Source: Indolivaga alginatilytica (GTDB lineage: Bacteria > Bacteroidota > Bacteroidia > Bacteroidales > Dysgonomonadaceae). From it: DNA of 64,000 nt. Within the stretch, counting starts at the first letter, position 1. Each line of letters opens with the position of its first letter. The position numbers and the translations under genes were made by a program. Location: contig NZ_QICL01000015.1 of assembly GCF_003201355.1 (NCBI RefSeq), positions 1 to 64,000 of the forward strand. The letters are read 5' to 3'. A model generated the notes under the pieces. That model was not told where the DNA came from. It saw only the letters and a list, made by a program, of their open reading frames with translations, and made no database searches. This document shows positions 26,851 through 35,434 of the stretch, piece by piece.

Positions 26851-28317
26851 ATGAAACAATATTCGATACTTTTTCTTCTTTACATTGCCTCATCTTTAAT
26901 TTGTATTGCACAAGAAACTGATGAAAATTTATCAGAAAGAACATCTATAGACGTAAATATAGGAACTTTAGGAACTTTTTCGGGAGGTGATAATGCTCCC
27001 TTTTGGCTTACGAATAATATGTATGGCTTAGGAGCCACCGATAATAATAGTGGCTACCTCAGAGTACAAACTTTTGCAAAGAAAAGATTAGCAGACCAAC
27101 TTAAACTTCAACTGGGAGTAGACATTGTTGCTACACACAATTTAAACTCCGATTTTCACTTTCAACAATTATATGCAGATTTTGCTTACAAAAATGTAAA
27201 GCTTTCGATAGGTTCGAAAGAACGTGCACCTCTATTCAAAAATGAACTGCTTAGCACCGGAGGTTTAACCCTGTCGAATAATGCAAGACCCATCCCTCAA
27301 GTCGAAGCCAGCCTTCCTTATTTTGTAGCTGTTCCTTATACTAAAGGACTCCTCGAAGTTATGGGAGGAATCTCATATGGTCGGTTTATGGATGATAAGT
27401 TTAAACGAAACAATGCAGCAGACGGTTCTTTTGCCGAAGAAATTCTATATCATAGAAAATACGGATTCCTGAAATTCGAAAACAATTCGGTCTGGAACTT
27501 TATCATGGGTCTGGAAATGGACACTCAATGGGGAGGTCAGTTTTATAAAGACGGAGAATATAAATGGAGCAGCCCTGCCGGATTCAAAGATTTTCTCAGG
27601 GTGTTGCTTCCAATGTCAGGAGGGAGCGACTCCAATATGACAGACCAAGTGAATATTCTAGGAAATGTATACGGTAGTCTACATTTTATTACCAATTATA
27701 GAAAAGAAGACTATACAGTAAAAGCTTATATTGAACGCTTTTTTGAAGATCAGTCGGGACTTTTCTTTAAAAGTGTACCTGATGGATTATATGGTATAGA
27801 AGTAAATCTAACTAAAAAAGGATGGATAACAGGAGTATTGTTTGAGTATCTACATACAAAAGATCAGTCGGGTCCATTCCTATGGGATAAAAGCGAAGAA
27901 ATACCAGTTCAAGTAAGCGGAGGCGATAATTATTATAACCACGTTGACTATATATCATTAAGTAATTATGGATTTGTTATGGGAAACCCGTTACTTACAT
28001 CTCCTATATACAATAATGGGAAGTCATTAACCGTTTATAATACTCGTTTGTCTTCTTTTCACGGGGGAATAACAGGTTATATATGTGACAATTTGAAATA
28101 TAGAGCACTGATTACTTATTCCCAAAGTTGGGGAACTCCTTTGATTCCATCCAGAAGTATCCGTGATCAGTTCTCAACAATGCTTGAGACGACTTATAGT
28201 AATGAGAAACTTCAAGGATGGTTATTTTCTGGGGCATTCTCTTATGACAAGTCGGATATGATTGGAGACAACACGGGAGTGCAATTCAGAATATCAAAAG
28301 CATTCCACGTTCAATAA
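26851..28317 (+). CDS. wzi: Wzi-family capsule assembly protein
   Basis: An outer-membrane beta-barrel that helps attach capsular polysaccharide to the cell surface. From MKQYSILFLLYIA the protein has 488 residues: a signal peptide ending near ICIAQ, then amphipathic strands typical of Wzi (NAPFWLTNNMYG, GSKERAPLFKNELLSTGGL, RPIPQVEASLP). An ATG at 26812 would add 13 residues, but it lies inside the TACATTTG promoter box, so 26851 is the better start. No capsule polymerase or flippase is next to it; rfbB follows about 130 bases later. The family assignment is firm, the exact partner polysaccharide unknown. Confidence 0.88.
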   Translation: MKQYSILFLLYIASSLICIAQETDENLSERTSIDVNIGTLGTFSGGDNAPFWLTNNMYGLGATDNNSGYLRVQTFAKKRLADQLKLQLGVDIVATHNLNSDFHFQQLYADFAYKNVKLSIGSKERAPLFKNELLSTGGLTLSNNARPIPQVEASLPYFVAVPYTKGLLEVMGGISYGRFMDDKFKRNNAADGSFAEEILYHRKYGFLKFENNSVWNFIMGLEMDTQWGGQFYKDGEYKWSSPAGFKDFLRVLLPMSGGSDSNMTDQVNILGNVYGSLHFITNYRKEDYTVKAYIERFFEDQSGLFFKSVPDGLYGIEVNLTKKGWITGVLFEYLHTKDQSGPFLWDKSEEIPVQVSGGDNYYNHVDYISLSNYGFVMGNPLLTSPIYNNGKSLTVYNTRLSSFHGGITGYICDNLKYRALITYSQSWGTPLIPSRSIRDQFSTMLETTYSNEKLQGWLFSGAFSYDKSDMIGDNTGVQFRISKAFHVQ

Positions 28318-28392
28318 GCTTTCTTAAGTAAGATAAACAAAGTTTATTGTGACTAAATTAGAGCTCTCATAATATTTGAAGCATTTAATTTA

Positions 28393-28400
28393 TAAATTTG
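28393..28400 (+). promoter_or_regulatory. -7 box for rfbB
   Basis: TAAATTTG fits TAnnTTTG. A TTTG at 28375-28378 is only 14 bases upstream, shorter than usual, so the -33 element is doubtful. The leader would be about 40 bases. Confidence 0.45.
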
Positions 28401-28445
28401 TACTTTCTATATAAAAATTAGAGTTTAATTAAACATACATCATAA

Positions 28446-29582
28446 ATGACTTACTTAGTAACAGGAGGAGCAGGCTTTATTGGAGCTAATTTTGTGAAAT
28501 ACATGTTAGCCAAATATTCGGATATACAAATTATTATACTAGATTCGTTGACCTATGCAGGAAATCTAGGTACTTTATCTGAAGAACTAAAAGAAGCCAG
28601 AGTTAAATTTGTAAAAGGAGACATCTGTGACAGTATTGTTACTGACAAAATATTTAGTGAAAACACCATTGATTATGTTGTAAATTTTGCAGCGGAAAGT
28701 CATGTAGATCGTAGTATAGAAAACCCACAGATATTTTTACAAACAAACATATTAGGAACACAAAATCTGTTAGATACAGCAAAAAAATACTGGACAACAG
28801 GTAAAGATGACAACAATTATCCAATATGGAAAGAAGGCGTTAAGTATTTGCAAGTATCAACGGACGAAGTATATGGATCTTTAGGTGATGAAGGCTATTT
28901 TACAGAAACAACACCTCTTGACCCAAGTTCACCATATAGCGCAGCTAAAACAGGGGGAGACCTTATCGTTAAAGCATATGGCGAAACTTACAAGATGCCA
29001 ATAAATATTACACGTTGTTCTAACAATTACGGACCATATCACTTTCCCGAAAAACTTATACCACTTATTATCCGCAATATTCTCGAAGGCAAAAAACTTC
29101 CTGTATATGGCGATGGTAGTAATGTGCGTGACTGGTTATATGTGGAAGACCATTGTAAAGCTATTGACATTGTAGTAAATAAGGGACGTATTTACGAAGT
29201 ATATAATATTGGTGGACATAATGAGAAAAAGAACATTGATATAGTAAAACTTGTTATATCAACAATACATGATATTATGGAAAAAGAACCACAATATCGT
29301 TCTGTTCTTAAGAAAAAAGAACTTCTTTCGGATGGAACAATAGATATATCATGGATGAATAATGATCTTATAACATTTGTGAAAGATCGTCAGGGACACG
29401 ACCAGCGTTATGCTATTGATCCTGCTAAAATTTCAACGGAATTGGGCTGGATACCCGAAACAATGTTTGATAAAGGAATTGTGAAAACAATACGTTGGTA
29501 TCTGGATAACCAAGAATGGGTTGAAGAAGTTACTTCAGGTAATTATATGAAGTATTACGATCAAATGTATTCAAACAGATAA
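28446..29582 (+). CDS. rfbB: dTDP-glucose 4,6-dehydratase
   Basis: It converts dTDP-glucose to dTDP-4-keto-6-deoxyglucose, the second step towards dTDP-L-rhamnose. The 378 residues are an extended-SDR fold with GGAGFIG at 7-13 for NAD+, a STDEVYGSLGD active-site segment, and SPYSAAKTGGD with the catalytic Tyr-x3-Lys. The N-linked substrate loop (RCSNNYGPYHFPEKLIP) is complete. The first and third pathway genes are 14 kb away (rfbA, rfbC), and rfbD is not in the window. The length is slightly above the usual 350-360, from an insertion near 265-305. Confidence 0.96.
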   Translation: MTYLVTGGAGFIGANFVKYMLAKYSDIQIIILDSLTYAGNLGTLSEELKEARVKFVKGDICDSIVTDKIFSENTIDYVVNFAAESHVDRSIENPQIFLQTNILGTQNLLDTAKKYWTTGKDDNNYPIWKEGVKYLQVSTDEVYGSLGDEGYFTETTPLDPSSPYSAAKTGGDLIVKAYGETYKMPINITRCSNNYGPYHFPEKLIPLIIRNILEGKKLPVYGDGSNVRDWLYVEDHCKAIDIVVNKGRIYEVYNIGGHNEKKNIDIVKLVISTIHDIMEKEPQYRSVLKKKELLSDGTIDISWMNNDLITFVKDRQGHDQRYAIDPAKISTELGWIPETMFDKGIVKTIRWYLDNQEWVEEVTSGNYMKYYDQMYSNR

Positions 29583-29679
29583 GAGGGGTCTGCTGGCAAT
29601 TTATTGCTTTTTGTATGTCAAAAAACTCATGAGAGTAAATTAAATATAGTAACATAATTATTTACAGTATATAACTGTT

Positions 29680-30426
29680 ATGGACAATCTAAAGTCTGCT
29701 ATTGCCGATAAGATACTAGATCTATCTACCTCAGGTGGAGATGAAATGAGAGCAAAACTTGAAAAAATCAATCGTTTTCGTGATTTTGCCGATGCTTGTC
29801 GATCTCTGATACAAAAGTATCCCGCTATTGAATCTGAATTATTAAGAATGGTTGAGAATAATGATTTCGATACAAAGATTGCATCTTCTCGGGTTGATAC
29901 AATTATAAGATTGTCTGAAAACAATACTCCAACTAATCAGATTCACAATAATATTGAAAAAGATATTATAGAGTTGGAGGATATAAAAGAGCACCTCCCT
30001 ACCCCTACAACTGATATTCAAGATCAGATTATAGAACAAAATCAACCAATACAAGAAATTGTATCTTCTGTTCAAGAAAACACCGAACCTCAAAAACTTC
30101 TGCCCGAAGATATTGACTATGAAGAAATAGCCATTACTCCTGAAATCGACAAAGAATATGCAGATTTTGAAGAGGTAGCCCCTATTGATAATAAACCTGT
30201 AGATACTTTTCAAAGCGAGGAGAGTCCTGTAAAAGAAATAGAAACTCAATCTAACAAAGAGACTATAAAAAAAGGTCTGTTAATATGTGGCATAATTGCT
30301 GTAATTATAGCTCTTATATTTATAATCAAATTTGTTATTAATAACTGGGAAATTATACTTTGGATAATCGGAGGAATTATTGTAGTAGGTATAGCAGGAA
30401 TTGTAATAAAAAGAAATAGAAAATAG
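29680..30426 (+). CDS. Membrane-anchored protein of unknown function
   Basis: The 248 residues fall into three parts. Residues 1-85 are a helical soluble domain (AIADKILDLSTSGGDEMRAKL). Residues about 85-195 are an acidic, Pro/Thr/Gln-rich linker probably without fixed structure. The C-terminus has two hydrophobic helices (LLICGIIAVIIALIFIIKF and IILWIIGGIIVVGIAGIVI) ending in KRNRK. A tail-anchored protein with a cytoplasmic head is the simplest reading. It matches no family I know. It lies between rfbB and murB on the same strand, about 100 bases after rfbB. Confidence 0.65.
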   Translation: MDNLKSAIADKILDLSTSGGDEMRAKLEKINRFRDFADACRSLIQKYPAIESELLRMVENNDFDTKIASSRVDTIIRLSENNTPTNQIHNNIEKDIIELEDIKEHLPTPTTDIQDQIIEQNQPIQEIVSSVQENTEPQKLLPEDIDYEEIAITPEIDKEYADFEEVAPIDNKPVDTFQSEESPVKEIETQSNKETIKKGLLICGIIAVIIALIFIIKFVINNWEIILWIIGGIIVVGIAGIVIKRNRK

Positions 30427-30496
30427 TCTATCCAAATAAGCTCTATCTTTAAATTAAAACAAAATAGCAATATTTTACAGTATCCCAACATAAGAC

Positions 30497-31501
30497 ATGT
30501 ATCAATACAATACGCAGTTAAAACCATACAATTCATTTCGCACAGAAGCTTTAGCAAAGATATTTTGTGAGCCTACAGATATAAAACAACTCCGACAGTG
30601 TTTGAGTGATTATCCGTTAGAAACAAAGCTAATCTTAGGTGGAGGTTGTAATTTATTCTTCACTAAAAATTTTGAAGGATTGGTTATCAAACCCACTATG
30701 CTTGGCATTAGAGAGATATCGGATGAATCAGACGACTCAGAGCATGTATTTCTAGAAGTGATGGGATCAGAAGACTGGGATAGCCTTGTCGAATATTGCG
30801 TAGATAAAGGCTATGCAGGCTTAGAGAATCTATCTTATATACCCGGTACAGTAGGAGCTTCACCCGTTCAAAACATAGGTGCATACGGAGCTGAAGTTAA
30901 AGATTGCATACATGAGGTGGTTGCCCTTAATATGGAAACATTAGAAGTAGTTTCCTTTTCAAATGCAGAATGTGAATTTGCTTATAGGGATAGTATCTTT
31001 AAGAAACAAGATAATTATATAATCATATCTGTCGTATTTCTTTTAAACAGGTCATACACATATACACCTAAATATGCAGACCTGAATAAAGAGTTAGAAG
31101 AAATTGCAGAACCTACAATCAGAGAGGTAAGAGATGCAGTGATTCGCATTAGACAACGAAAACTTCCAAATGAAAAAGAGTTGCCTAACTGTGGTAGTTT
31201 TTTTAAAAATCCCTATATTACAGAACAAGTAGCGGAAAGCATATCGAAAGAATACCCTGACCTGCCTCTTTATCCATTGCCCAATGGTTTAATTAAAACC
31301 TCTGCGGCATTTCTGATAGACAGAGCCGGATATAAAGGTAAGCAGATAGGTCAAATAGGTACATATCCTAAGCAAGCCCTGATTATTGTGAATTATGGCT
31401 CAACAGATGGTAACGATATTGTTTTTTTTATGAAAGAAATACAACAAGCCGTTGCTGACAAATTTAATATCGATTTAGAACCCGAAGTAAGAATATTATA
31501 A
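30497..31501 (+). CDS. murB: UDP-N-acetylenolpyruvoylglucosamine reductase
   Basis: This FAD enzyme reduces the enolpyruvyl product of MurA to UDP-MurNAc in peptidoglycan synthesis. The 334 residues contain the FAD-binding GGGCN at 48-52, YIPGTVGASPVQNIGAYGAE for the nucleotide substrate, and LPNCGSFFKNP with the serine that protonates the intermediate. The layout is type I, as in E. coli. Its TAA begins copy 2 of the hairpin repeat, and murA follows 101 bases later, so the repeat lies between two consecutive pathway genes. Confidence 0.96.
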   Translation: MYQYNTQLKPYNSFRTEALAKIFCEPTDIKQLRQCLSDYPLETKLILGGGCNLFFTKNFEGLVIKPTMLGIREISDESDDSEHVFLEVMGSEDWDSLVEYCVDKGYAGLENLSYIPGTVGASPVQNIGAYGAEVKDCIHEVVALNMETLEVVSFSNAECEFAYRDSIFKKQDNYIIISVVFLLNRSYTYTPKYADLNKELEEIAEPTIREVRDAVIRIRQRKLPNEKELPNCGSFFKNPYITEQVAESISKEYPDLPLYPLPNGLIKTSAAFLIDRAGYKGKQIGQIGTYPKQALIIVNYGSTDGNDIVFFMKEIQQAVADKFNIDLEPEVRIL

Positions 31502-31590
31502 GGTCACAGACCTTATTTATTACTTTGGAAAGTATAACAGCCATTAATTGTTACATTTTCAGAACATCTAATTAAAGACTTTTACTTAAA
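31499..31590 (+). repeat. 3'-end hairpin repeat, copy 2 (after murB)
   Basis: The TAA of murB runs into AAGGTCACAGACCTT, a 6-bp stem with loop ACA, then ATTTATTACTTTGGAAAG. The second hairpin is partly decayed (TATAACA...TGTTACA). The tail AACATCTAATTAAAGACTT matches the tails of other copies and ends about 13 bases before murA. Confidence 0.8.
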
Positions 31591-31602
31591 AAATAAGATA
31601 CC

Positions 31603-32907
31603 ATGGCATCATTTATTATAGAAGGCGGTTGTCGCCTAAATGGAGAAATTACACCACAAGGAGCTAAGAATGAAGCTTTACAAATTATTTGTGCAGTATT
31701 ATTAACTCCCGAAGAAGTAATTATAGAAAATATACCTGATATATTAGACGTAAATAATCTTATTTCTCTATTAGGAGATATGGGAGTTACAACAAAACGA
31801 ATAAATGAAAATACATGGTCGTTTAAAGCTGACAACGTAGACTTGGCATATCTTGAAAGTCCTGAATTCTTAAAGAAAAGTGCATCGCTAAGAGGTTCGG
31901 TTATGATTATTGGACCATTAGTAACTCGCTTCGGAAAGGCTTTACTACCCAAACCGGGAGGCGATAAAATAGGACGCCGCCGTTTAGATACTCACTTTGA
32001 AGGAATACAAAAACTAGGAGCTGAATTCAATTACGACAGCGATCAGCAAATATATTTCATAACAGCAGATAAATTAAAAGGAGCGTATATGCTTCTGGAT
32101 GAGGCCTCGGTTACAGGTACTGCCAATATTATAATGGCAGCAGTTTTAGCAGAAGGCGAAACTACAATATATAATGCAGCTTGCGAACCATACTTGCAAC
32201 AACTTTGTAAAATGCTTAATCGCATGGGAGCCAAAATAACAGGAATAGCATCCAATTTGATCAGAATAGAAGGCGTTGAATCTTTGGGAGGAACAACTCA
32301 TAGGATTCTACCTGATATGATAGAGATTGGCAGCTTTATCGGTATGGCAGCTATGACAAGTTCTGAAATTACGATCAAGAATGTGGCTTATGACGAATTA
32401 GGTATTATACCTGACACGTTTCGCCGCTTAGGAATAACATTAGAGCGCAGAGGTGATGATATTCATATTCCAAGACACAAAGATTATACGATTGATACAT
32501 TTATCGACGGATCTATCCTAACAATTGCCGATGCACCATGGCCGGGACTTACTCCCGACCTTATCAGTGTTCTGCTTGTTGTAGCAACACAAGCTCAAGG
32601 TAGTGTTTTAATACATCAAAAAATGTTTGAAAGCCGCTTATTTTTCGTTGATAAACTTATAGATATGGGAGCGCAAATAATACTATGTGATCCTCACCGA
32701 GCAACAGTTATTGGTACAGGCAGAAGATCAATGCGTGCCACAACTATGACATCACCTGATATTCGTGCAGGTATTGCCCTCTTGATCGCAGCAATGTGTG
32801 CAGAAGGTAAAAGCACAATCCATAATATTGACCAAATAGACAGAGGATATCAAAACATTGATGTTCGCCTGAATCAACTTGGAGCCAATATAATGAGAAT
32901 GGATTAA
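31603..32907 (+). CDS. murA: UDP-N-acetylglucosamine 1-carboxyvinyltransferase, Asp in place of the fosfomycin Cys
   Basis: It transfers enolpyruvate from PEP to UDP-GlcNAc, the first committed step of peptidoglycan synthesis. The 434 residues cover both inside-out alpha/beta domains. The N-terminal Lys-Asn pair is present (GAKNEAL), as is the catalytic loop. In that loop PGGDKIG has Asp121 where E. coli has Cys115, the residue alkylated by fosfomycin. Enzymes with Asp there, such as that of Mycobacterium tuberculosis, work and resist the drug, so intrinsic resistance is likely. The stop is followed by repeat copies 3 and 4. Confidence 0.96.
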   Translation: MASFIIEGGCRLNGEITPQGAKNEALQIICAVLLTPEEVIIENIPDILDVNNLISLLGDMGVTTKRINENTWSFKADNVDLAYLESPEFLKKSASLRGSVMIIGPLVTRFGKALLPKPGGDKIGRRRLDTHFEGIQKLGAEFNYDSDQQIYFITADKLKGAYMLLDEASVTGTANIIMAAVLAEGETTIYNAACEPYLQQLCKMLNRMGAKITGIASNLIRIEGVESLGGTTHRILPDMIEIGSFIGMAAMTSSEITIKNVAYDELGIIPDTFRRLGITLERRGDDIHIPRHKDYTIDTFIDGSILTIADAPWPGLTPDLISVLLVVATQAQGSVLIHQKMFESRLFFVDKLIDMGAQIILCDPHRATVIGTGRRSMRATTMTSPDIRAGIALLIAAMCAEGKSTIHNIDQIDRGYQNIDVRLNQLGANIMRMD

Positions 32908-32960
32908 GGTCAAGGTCGCAGACCTTTATCTTCAGTAACAGTAAATATTCATTTTTACAA
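32905..32960 (+). repeat. 3'-end hairpin repeat, copy 3 (after murA)
   Basis: Starting at the murA TAA, GGTCA is followed by AAGGTCGCAGACCTT, so the first six bases of the stem look duplicated. The 6-bp stem has loop GCA. The linker and second hairpin are poorly conserved here, and copy 4 follows in the opposite direction. Confidence 0.65.
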
Positions 32961-33018
32961 TTACAACTATCTCTGGCTATTACACTTACCAAAGTAACAA
33001 ATAGCTTTGAGACCTTAC
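32961..33018 (-). repeat. 3'-end hairpin repeat, copy 4 (inverted)
   Basis: On the - strand the bases read AAGGTCTCAAAGCTATTTGTTACTTTGG, matching the start and linker of copy 1, then AAGTGTAAT. It faces copy 3, and no - strand gene ends here. This is the clearest copy not placed behind a stop codon. Confidence 0.6.
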
Positions 33019-33039
33019 TTTACTAAATAAAAATAAAAC

Positions 33040-34197
33040 ATGAATAATTTCAGTTTTGTCAATCCTGTAAAAATTATCTTCGGAAAAGATACAATAAAAG
33101 ACCTTACTAAGGAAATCCCTGCGGACAGTAAAGTTCTTATCATTTATGGCGGAGGCAGCATCAAATCAAACGGAGTATACGACCAGGTAACAAAGGCTCT
33201 TACATCTTTCGAATGGTTCGAATATTCGGGTATTGAAGCAAACCCTCATTATGAGACTTGTATGGAAGTTGTTTCGTATATAAAAGAAAACAATATTGAC
33301 TATCTACTTGCTGTAGGTGGTGGCTCTGTTGTTGATGCGACTAAATTCATTGCAGCAGCAGCTTGCTTCGAGGGTAACGATCCATGGGATATTTTAAGTA
33401 AGCATGCTAAAATAAAAGCTGCTATTCCTTTCGGAGTTGTATTGACTCTTTCGGCAACAGGATCGGAAATGAATGCAGGTGCTGTAATCACTAAAAGTGC
33501 GACTCAGGACAAATTAGCATTCGGATCGCCTCATGTATATCCTAAATTTTCGATACTTGATCCGGAAGTTACTTACTCATTACCTCCCCGACAAGTAAGC
33601 AATGGTATTGCTGATGCTTTTGTTCACGTTATAGAGCAGTATCTGACTTATCCTTTACGGGCAATGATACAAGATAAATTCGCCGAAGCTATACTTACAA
33701 CCCTTACTATAGAAGGACCTAAAGCACTCGCGACACCAAATGATTATGATGTAAGAGCTAACTTAATGTGGGCTTCAACATGGGCTTTAAATGGTTGGAT
33801 AGGCTGTGGTGTACCCGAAGATTGGGCTACTCACCAGATTGGGCACGAACTTACGGCCTTATACGGTCTTGACCATGCTCAAACACTAGCAATAGTACTA
33901 CCCGGAGTTATGACTATTCTAAAAGAGCAAAAGGCAGAGAAAATACTTCAATTGGGCCAAGAAGTATTCGGAATATATAATAATCTCTCAAGAGAAGAGC
34001 GTATTGAAAATACAATCAAAGCCGTAGAAAACTTTTTCGAAGAGATACATATTAAAACTCATTTATCCGATTATGGCTTAAATAAAGATTCTATTGACAA
34101 AGTATGCTCTAAATTACAAGGTCGCGGATGGACTTTAGGCGAAAAATCGAATATTACACCCGATATTGTAAGAGAGATATTAACTTGTCGATTATAA
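33040..34197 (+). CDS. yqhD: Iron-containing alcohol dehydrogenase, YqhD-type aldehyde reductase
   Basis: It most likely reduces aldehydes to alcohols with NADPH. The 385 residues match the YqhD/butanol dehydrogenase group from the start (NNFSFVNPVKIIFGK; compare E. coli YqhD). GGGS at 93-96 belongs to the dinucleotide site, and the metal ligands are Asp192 and His196 in ADAFVHV plus the two His of THQIGHELTALYGLDH. The substrate is not predictable. It lies 41 bases before the nucleotidyltransferase-kinase fusion and may be in one transcript with it. Confidence 0.92.
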   Translation: MNNFSFVNPVKIIFGKDTIKDLTKEIPADSKVLIIYGGGSIKSNGVYDQVTKALTSFEWFEYSGIEANPHYETCMEVVSYIKENNIDYLLAVGGGSVVDATKFIAAAACFEGNDPWDILSKHAKIKAAIPFGVVLTLSATGSEMNAGAVITKSATQDKLAFGSPHVYPKFSILDPEVTYSLPPRQVSNGIADAFVHVIEQYLTYPLRAMIQDKFAEAILTTLTIEGPKALATPNDYDVRANLMWASTWALNGWIGCGVPEDWATHQIGHELTALYGLDHAQTLAIVLPGVMTILKEQKAEKILQLGQEVFGIYNNLSREERIENTIKAVENFFEEIHIKTHLSDYGLNKDSIDKVCSKLQGRGWTLGEKSNITPDIVREILTCRL

Positions 34198-34238
34198 TCT
34201 GACACGTTTTCTTTAAGATTATACACTAAACTGAAAAT

Positions 34239-35372
34239 ATGAAGAAGGTATTTGTAAGTGGATGTTATGATATGCTCCATAGTGGGCACGTAGCATTCTT
34301 TGAAGAAGCTGCTGCACTTGGAGATTTATATGTAGGCATTGGTTCAGACAAAACCATAAATGAACTTAAAGCTCGAAAAACCATAAATAATGATCAGGAA
34401 CGATTATACATGGTGAAAGCTCTAAAGACAGTAAAAGATGCTTGGATTAATCAAGGAAGTGGAATCATTGATTTTCTTGAAGAAATAAAACAACTTAAAC
34501 CTGATATATTTTTTGTCAATACAGACGGACATAGTTCTATAAAAGAAGAATTATGCAAGAAATTAGGTATTGAATATGTTGTAAGTAAGAGGGTTCCTCA
34601 TGGAAATCTACCAAGCAGGTCAACAACAGCCTTGAGAGAAGAATGCAGAATACCCTATCGAATAGATTTAGCAGGAGGCTGGCTTGATCAACCGAATGTT
34701 AGTGAATTATATTCGGGACCTGTATTAACAATTTGCATAGAGCCCGACTACGAGTTTAATGATAGAAGCGGAATGTCAACTAGTTCTCGAAAGAAAGCTA
34801 TTGAATTATGGCAAGTAGATATACCTTCTGGAGATAAAGAGAAATTAGCTAAAACCTTATTTTGCTTTGAAAACCCTCCCGGAACAAAGTATGTAAGTGG
34901 CTCACAAGATGCATTAGGAGTAACAATACCCGGATTAAACAGGTTTTATTATACCGGCAACTTTTGGCCCTCTGAAATAGAAACCGTTCTTGATTCTACT
35001 ATTTTAGACTGGCTTGAACAACACTTGTGGCTTGTACCTTTGTATCCTCGTCATGAGGATTATGATGTATTGAGCAATACCAATATAAATCTGGAGAACG
35101 TAAAAAAGCTTAGTGAAGCAGCTACTAATTGTTGGCAAGCTATTAAGAATAAAGACAATAAAGCCTTTGGTCAAGCAATGACTGAAAGTTTCAAAGCCCA
35201 AATAAGTATGTATCCGAATATGATCTCTAATGATATATTAGAAATTATAGATACATATAAAGATAAGGTTGATGGATGGAAAATAAGTGGAGCCGGTGGT
35301 GGTGGCTATCTTATTTTTGTAAGCGAAAAAAACGTAAACAATACTATTCAGATAAGAATCAGAAGAAGCTAA
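34239..35372 (+). CDS. Nucleotidyltransferase-GHMP kinase fusion
   Basis: Two enzyme domains are joined in 377 residues. Residues 1-135 are a cytidylyltransferase-like Rossmann fold with HSGH at 14-17 and PSRSTTAL near 125. Residues about 136-377 resemble a GHMP small-molecule kinase, with RIPYRIDLAGGWLDQP and the C-terminal ISGAGGGGYL. The usual GHMP phosphate loop PxxxGLGSSxA is replaced by PPGTKYVSGSQDALG. The pairing suggests a kinase and activating transferase for one sugar or polyol, by analogy with heptose or fucose salvage, but the substrate is unknown. A bidirectional terminator follows 23 bases after the stop. Confidence 0.8.
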   Translation: MKKVFVSGCYDMLHSGHVAFFEEAAALGDLYVGIGSDKTINELKARKTINNDQERLYMVKALKTVKDAWINQGSGIIDFLEEIKQLKPDIFFVNTDGHSSIKEELCKKLGIEYVVSKRVPHGNLPSRSTTALREECRIPYRIDLAGGWLDQPNVSELYSGPVLTICIEPDYEFNDRSGMSTSSRKKAIELWQVDIPSGDKEKLAKTLFCFENPPGTKYVSGSQDALGVTIPGLNRFYYTGNFWPSEIETVLDSTILDWLEQHLWLVPLYPRHEDYDVLSNTNINLENVKKLSEAATNCWQAIKNKDNKAFGQAMTESFKAQISMYPNMISNDILEIIDTYKDKVDGWKISGAGGGGYLIFVSEKNVNNTIQIRIRRS

Positions 35373-35395
35373 TATAGAATAATCAATGTACTGGC

Positions 35396-35430
35396 AAAAG
35401 AAGAGGATTATTAAATAATCCTCTTCTTTT
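35396..35430. terminator. Bidirectional terminator between convergent genes
   Basis: A perfect 16-bp stem (AAAAGAAGAGGATTAT and its complement) closes on the 3-base loop TAA. A's on one side and T's on the other allow it to end transcripts from both the fusion gene and the TPR gene. Confidence 0.9.
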
Positions 35431-35434
35431 TATT

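Noticed and set aside
34239-35372. Fusion gene as the product of a frameshift or assembly join
   Set aside because: The two domains are in one continuous frame with uniform composition, and both have their family motifs at the right spacing.
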